Assembly: GCA_039027435.1 (NCBI GenBank)
Contig: JBCCKF010000006.1
Coordinates: 186,001-250,000, forward strand
DNA length: 64,000 nt
Reading direction: 5' to 3'
Source: CALBPI01 sp039027435
GTDB lineage: Bacteria > Pseudomonadota > Gammaproteobacteria > Steroidobacterales > Woeseiaceae
Shown one piece after another: positions 61,231 through 64,000 of the stretch. The notes below the pieces were generated by a model, which ran no database searches, had not been told where the DNA came from, and saw only the letters and a list, made by a program, of their open reading frames with translations. The translations under genes and the position numbers were made by a program. How positions within the stretch are numbered: the stretch's first letter is position 1; each line of letters opens with the position of its first letter.

Positions 61231-62642
61231 ACAGATTGAAGGTACTTTTGCCGCTGGCGGTGGCGCTCAGCGGGTGCACAGTGGGTCCTGACTATGCACG
61301 CCCTGAGTTTCCCGACGACGCACAGTGGAGTGAGCGCGTTACTGCGATCGAGTCCGGGACGGAACTGCCCATCGATTGGTGGCGGGCGTTTGATGACGAA
61401 GCCCTGGATGGCTATGTGCAGGCGGCCCTTGAGAACAATCGCGACCTTCGCGCCGCAATTGCTCGGATCGATAGTGCGTTGGCAGGCAGGGCAGCCGCCA
61501 ACGGTGCTCGATTGCCTGCCTTGTTGCTGGATGTGCGTTACACGGAGTTCGAGCAGAGTATTGAGTCGCCGCAAACGGCGGGTCCATTGATTGAGGCGGG
61601 CATTGTTCCGCGAGATGGCTCGTTTTATACATCGAGCTTGTTGGCAAGCTGGGAGTTGGACCTTGCTGGCCAGCTCAGGCGGCGCGTTCAGGCGGCCGAT
61701 GCGGCATTGGAGGCTCAGATCGCCGCCGCCGATGGTGTGGCGTTACAGGTTGCGGCAGAGACGGTAGCTGCTTATCTCGATTGGCAGGGTTTTTCAGCAC
61801 GCGCGGCCATTGCCCAACGCAACGTCGACCTGCAGCGCGAGTCTTTGAAGATCATCCAAGGCAAGGTTCGCCTCGGGCTCTCGAGACGTCTCGATGAGAC
61901 TCGAGCGCAGGCCGAGTTGGCGCGGCTTGAGTCGGTGATTCCGCAGCTCGACGCTGCGGCCGAGGCTGCCCGTCAGAGATTGGCTGCACTGACCGGCACG
62001 ACCGCAGCGACGCTGCCACAGGAAGTGGCCGGAGCGTTACCGGAACTTCCCGAGAGCGTTCCTGTGGGGACACCTGCTGACCTTCTGCGCCGCCGGCCCG
62101 ACGTTGTTGCGGCTGAGCGAATTCTCGCGCGCTCGGTAGCCGAGGTGGGCGCAGCGACGGCTGCTTTCTTCCCATCGTTATCGCTCACCGCCACCGGCGG
62201 CTTCGAAGCCGGTGAGTTTTCAACGCTAGGTGCTGGTGACGCTCGCACTTTCGGGATTGTCCCGTTCGTGCGCTGGCCGGTGTTTCAGGGTGGTCGTCTG
62301 CGCGCTGCACTCGATGCTGCCAATGCGAATGAAGCGGCTGCGCTTGCCGAGTACGAGCAAGCGGTTTTGGGTGCACTTGCCGATACGGAAAGCGCGGTTG
62401 CGGGTTACAACGGAGCGCGCAAAGCATCCGATGGTTTAAAACGTGCCGTCGATGCGGCGCGCGAGTCAGAGACGTTGGCGAGTAAGCTCTATCGTCAGGG
62501 CTTGACCGACTACCTCACTCTCTTGGATACGCAGCGCCAGCTCGCCGCGACCGAAGACGCCGAGCTTGCAACGTCGGTGGCGGCCGCTCAGTCTGCGGTT
62601 CGGCTCTATCGATCGCTGGGCGGTTCCTGGACTGCGATGTAG
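61227..62642 (+). CDS. NodT-family outer membrane efflux lipoprotein
   Basis: A 471-residue TolC/OprM-type channel with lipobox LALSGC-like (VALSGCTVGPDY). The motif DYARPEFPDDAQW, two repeats of helical barrel (NRDLRAAIARIDSALA; LRRRPDVVAAERILARSVAEVGAATAAFFPSLSLTATGG) and YRQGLTDYLTLLDTQRQLA are hallmarks. It overlaps the pump gene by 4 bp, completing the tripartite system. Confidence 0.94.
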   Translation: MNRLKVLLPLAVALSGCTVGPDYARPEFPDDAQWSERVTAIESGTELPIDWWRAFDDEALDGYVQAALENNRDLRAAIARIDSALAGRAAANGARLPALLLDVRYTEFEQSIESPQTAGPLIEAGIVPRDGSFYTSSLLASWELDLAGQLRRRVQAADAALEAQIAAADGVALQVAAETVAAYLDWQGFSARAAIAQRNVDLQRESLKIIQGKVRLGLSRRLDETRAQAELARLESVIPQLDAAAEAARQRLAALTGTTAATLPQEVAGALPELPESVPVGTPADLLRRRPDVVAAERILARSVAEVGAATAAFFPSLSLTATGGFEAGEFSTLGAGDARTFGIVPFVRWPVFQGGRLRAALDAANANEAAALAEYEQAVLGALADTESAVAGYNGARKASDGLKRAVDAARESETLASKLYRQGLTDYLTLLDTQRQLAATEDAELATSVAAAQSAVRLYRSLGGSWTAM

Positions 62643-62647
62643 CGGAT

Positions 62648-63478
62648 TTAGCGGTCTCGCAACGCGTCGGCCAGGGCGCTGAGTGTGCCACTGACCTCGG
62701 ATTCGATCTTCAGGTTTGCGACATCATCGCCGCGGGTGACTCCGCGGTTGATGATGATTACGGGCTTGTCATCTTTCGCAGCGCGACGGACGAATCGCAG
62801 ACCGGAAAACACCATGAGTGATGATCCGACCACCAGCAGGCCATCGGCCTGATCGACCATGTCGTAGGCGGCCTCAACACGCGGCTTCGGCACGTTTTCG
62901 CCAAAAAACACCACCTCCGGTTTTACGATCCCGCCGCATAGGTCGCAATCCGGAACAATGAAACTCGCGTAGTCGGCACCCTCCAGAATTGCATCTCCAT
63001 CCGGTGCATCTCGAATGTCGACCACCGTCGCCTGCCAGTTCGGATTCGCATCGCGGATGCGTTGTTGCCATTCGGCTCGTGGCCATTGCGCGCCGCAGTT
63101 CTGGCAGCGAACTTCATCGAGCGCGCCATGCAGGTCAATCGCCTGACTGCCGGAGCGTTGGTGCAGGCGATCGACGTTTTGCGTGATGATGCCCGTGAGA
63201 TGTCCGCCTGCTTGCATGTCGGCAAGTGCGACATGACAGCCGGTAGGTTGTGCTTTGGCCATGCGCGGCCAGCCGAGCATGCTGCGCGACCAATAGCGTT
63301 GTCGAACCGCTAGCTTCGCCATGAAGTCCGCGTACATCACCGGACGTGCGTGTTTCCACTCACCGTTCTCGTCGCGGTAATCCGGAATACCTGCACCGGT
63401 GCTGCAACCCGCTCCGGTAAGTACCGCGAATTTCGCCTGTTCAGGCCACAGGTTCAGGATGCGTGCAATGTCAGACAT
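62648..63478 (-). CDS. Class II (SIRT4-like) NAD-dependent deacylase
   Basis: A 276-residue sirtuin. NAD pocket VLTGAGCSTGAGIPDYRDENG, ITQNVDRLHQRSGSQAIDLHG with the catalytic histidine, zinc cysteines in RCQNCGAQW and PDCDLCGGIVKPEVVFFGE, and VVGSSLMVFSGLRFV. The sequence and length fit the SIRT4-type class II group, with deacylase or lipoamidase activity expected. Its ATG overlaps the MBL-fold gene stop by 8 bp. Confidence 0.92.
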   Translation of the reverse strand: MSDIARILNLWPEQAKFAVLTGAGCSTGAGIPDYRDENGEWKHARPVMYADFMAKLAVRQRYWSRSMLGWPRMAKAQPTGCHVALADMQAGGHLTGIITQNVDRLHQRSGSQAIDLHGALDEVRCQNCGAQWPRAEWQQRIRDANPNWQATVVDIRDAPDGDAILEGADYASFIVPDCDLCGGIVKPEVVFFGENVPKPRVEAAYDMVDQADGLLVVGSSLMVFSGLRFVRRAAKDDKPVIIINRGVTRGDDVANLKIESEVSGTLSALADALRDR

Positions 63479-64000
63479 GGTTCATAGTCTTCAAGTCGAT
63501 ACGGCGGCCAGGTAACGCACGATGCACGGAGGCGCCATGGTCGGATTTCAGGCGGTCAGCCAGTTCGCCGCCGGCCTGGGGCTCTCCATGGACGAGCCAC
63601 ACCGGTGGCGCGTTGCCCAACGCGCCATACCATCGCGACAGGTCTTCAGCATCGCCATGCGCGGAAAGGCCACCGAGGGTATGGATGTTCGCAGCCACGC
63701 GGACGGTCTCGTGATGAATCTTCACGCGGTCGTGACCATCGACGAGTTTCCTGCCGAGCGAACCCGGAGCCTGAAACCCGACGATGACGACGTGGGTCTG
63801 CTCGCGCCATAAGTTGTGCTTCAGGTGGTGCAAAATGCGACCGCCGTTACACATGCCGCTGCCGGCGATGATGATGGCGCCACGTTCCATCCGATTGATC
63901 ACGCGCGATTCGGCCGGCGTGCGGGTCAGGTGCAGTCTATCCAGCAACGGCATTTCATGTACTTCTTTGCGCAGCTGCGTTGCCTCATCGTCGTATAGAT
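63471..64000 (-). CDS. MBL-fold RNA-processing exonuclease-like protein (cut by window edge)
   Basis: The frame is open to the right edge, so only the C-terminal 176 or so residues are present. Upstream of an internal ATG (63953) the frame continues with LYDDEATQLRKEVHEM, which matches the family. AIIIAGSGMCNGGRILHHLKHNLW, HVVIVGFQAPGSLGRKLVDG and IHTLGGLSAHGDAEDLSRWY are the beta-CASP/MBL segments of the CPSF73-like RNase group. The catalytic HxHxDH motif lies outside the window. The stop overlaps the sirtuin start by 8 bp. Confidence 0.85.
   Translation of the reverse strand, partial: LYDDEATQLRKEVHEMPLLDRLHLTRTPAESRVINRMERGAIIIAGSGMCNGGRILHHLKHNLWREQTHVVIVGFQAPGSLGRKLVDGHDRVKIHHETVRVAANIHTLGGLSAHGDAEDLSRWYGALGNAPPVWLVHGEPQAGGELADRLKSDHGASVHRALPGRRIDLKTMNHV

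Noticed and set aside
1..64000. Mobile element, prophage, CRISPR, tRNA or rRNA
   Set aside because: I found no transposase, integrase, direct-repeat spacer array, cloverleaf or rRNA-like segment; gene order and style are uniform throughout.

Overview
The window looks like ordinary chromosome of a free-living, probably marine or aquatic, heterotrophic gammaproteobacterium. This is inferred from gene content, not from a marker gene. It carries three TonB-dependent receptors, a TonB-like transducer, RND efflux, MsrPQ, a NodT-type outer membrane factor, carotenoid desaturases, and short intergenic gaps with many 4-8 bp stop/start overlaps. I see no rRNA, tRNA, insertion sequence, prophage or CRISPR array. 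Both edges cut genes: a TPR protein at the left and an MBL-fold RNase-like protein at the right.

Layout. 1-13.5 kb: metabolic and transport genes (ABC exporter, BCAA aminotransferase, azoreductase with divergent LysR regulator, RarD, GlpD-like dehydrogenase, saccharopine-dehydrogenase-like protein, Bcr/CflA efflux, class I aldolase, and an ATP-grasp plus GNAT pair). 13.6-18.8 kb: a pigment locus with a cytochrome P450 coupled to a CrtD-type desaturase, convergent with CrtI, and a divergent membrane protein. 18.8-21.1 kb: arsR-arsI with a very clear operator, and a PQQ-type sugar dehydrogenase. 21.2-28.7 kb: a TonB receptor, then a FAD oxidase behind what I read as a class I cyclic-di-GMP riboswitch, serine deaminase with a MarR regulator, GNAT, GST and a cytosolic PBP2-like protein.

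28.7-36.5 kb is the most interesting block. A large Asn-rich, beta-helix-like surface lipoprotein and an Oar-like TonB receptor sit behind four tandem 11-bp PhoB-type repeats, separated from each other by a very stable hairpin and closed by a clear terminator. A second large receptor follows with its own promoter and terminator. I propose that the first pair is a phosphate-starvation-induced, SusCD-like uptake system with an unknown substrate.

36.5-45.8 kb: GTP cyclohydrolase II, a GST, two amidinotransferase-fold hydrolases (CtlX-like and DDAH-like) and an M61 peptidase run rightwards. Opposite them is a leftward run of epoxide hydrolase, SDR, DUF547, msrP and msrQ. 45.9-56.2 kb: a eukaryote-like (type 2) isoleucyl-tRNA synthetase with a possible attenuator, a small unknown protein, a TPR/TonB-C protein, a DUF4139 protein, MscS, an EamA transporter and a yellow/MRJP-like protein. 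56.2-64 kb: a TetR regulator with two operator-like sites controlling a complete RND tripartite pump, then a class II sirtuin overlapping the MBL-fold gene.
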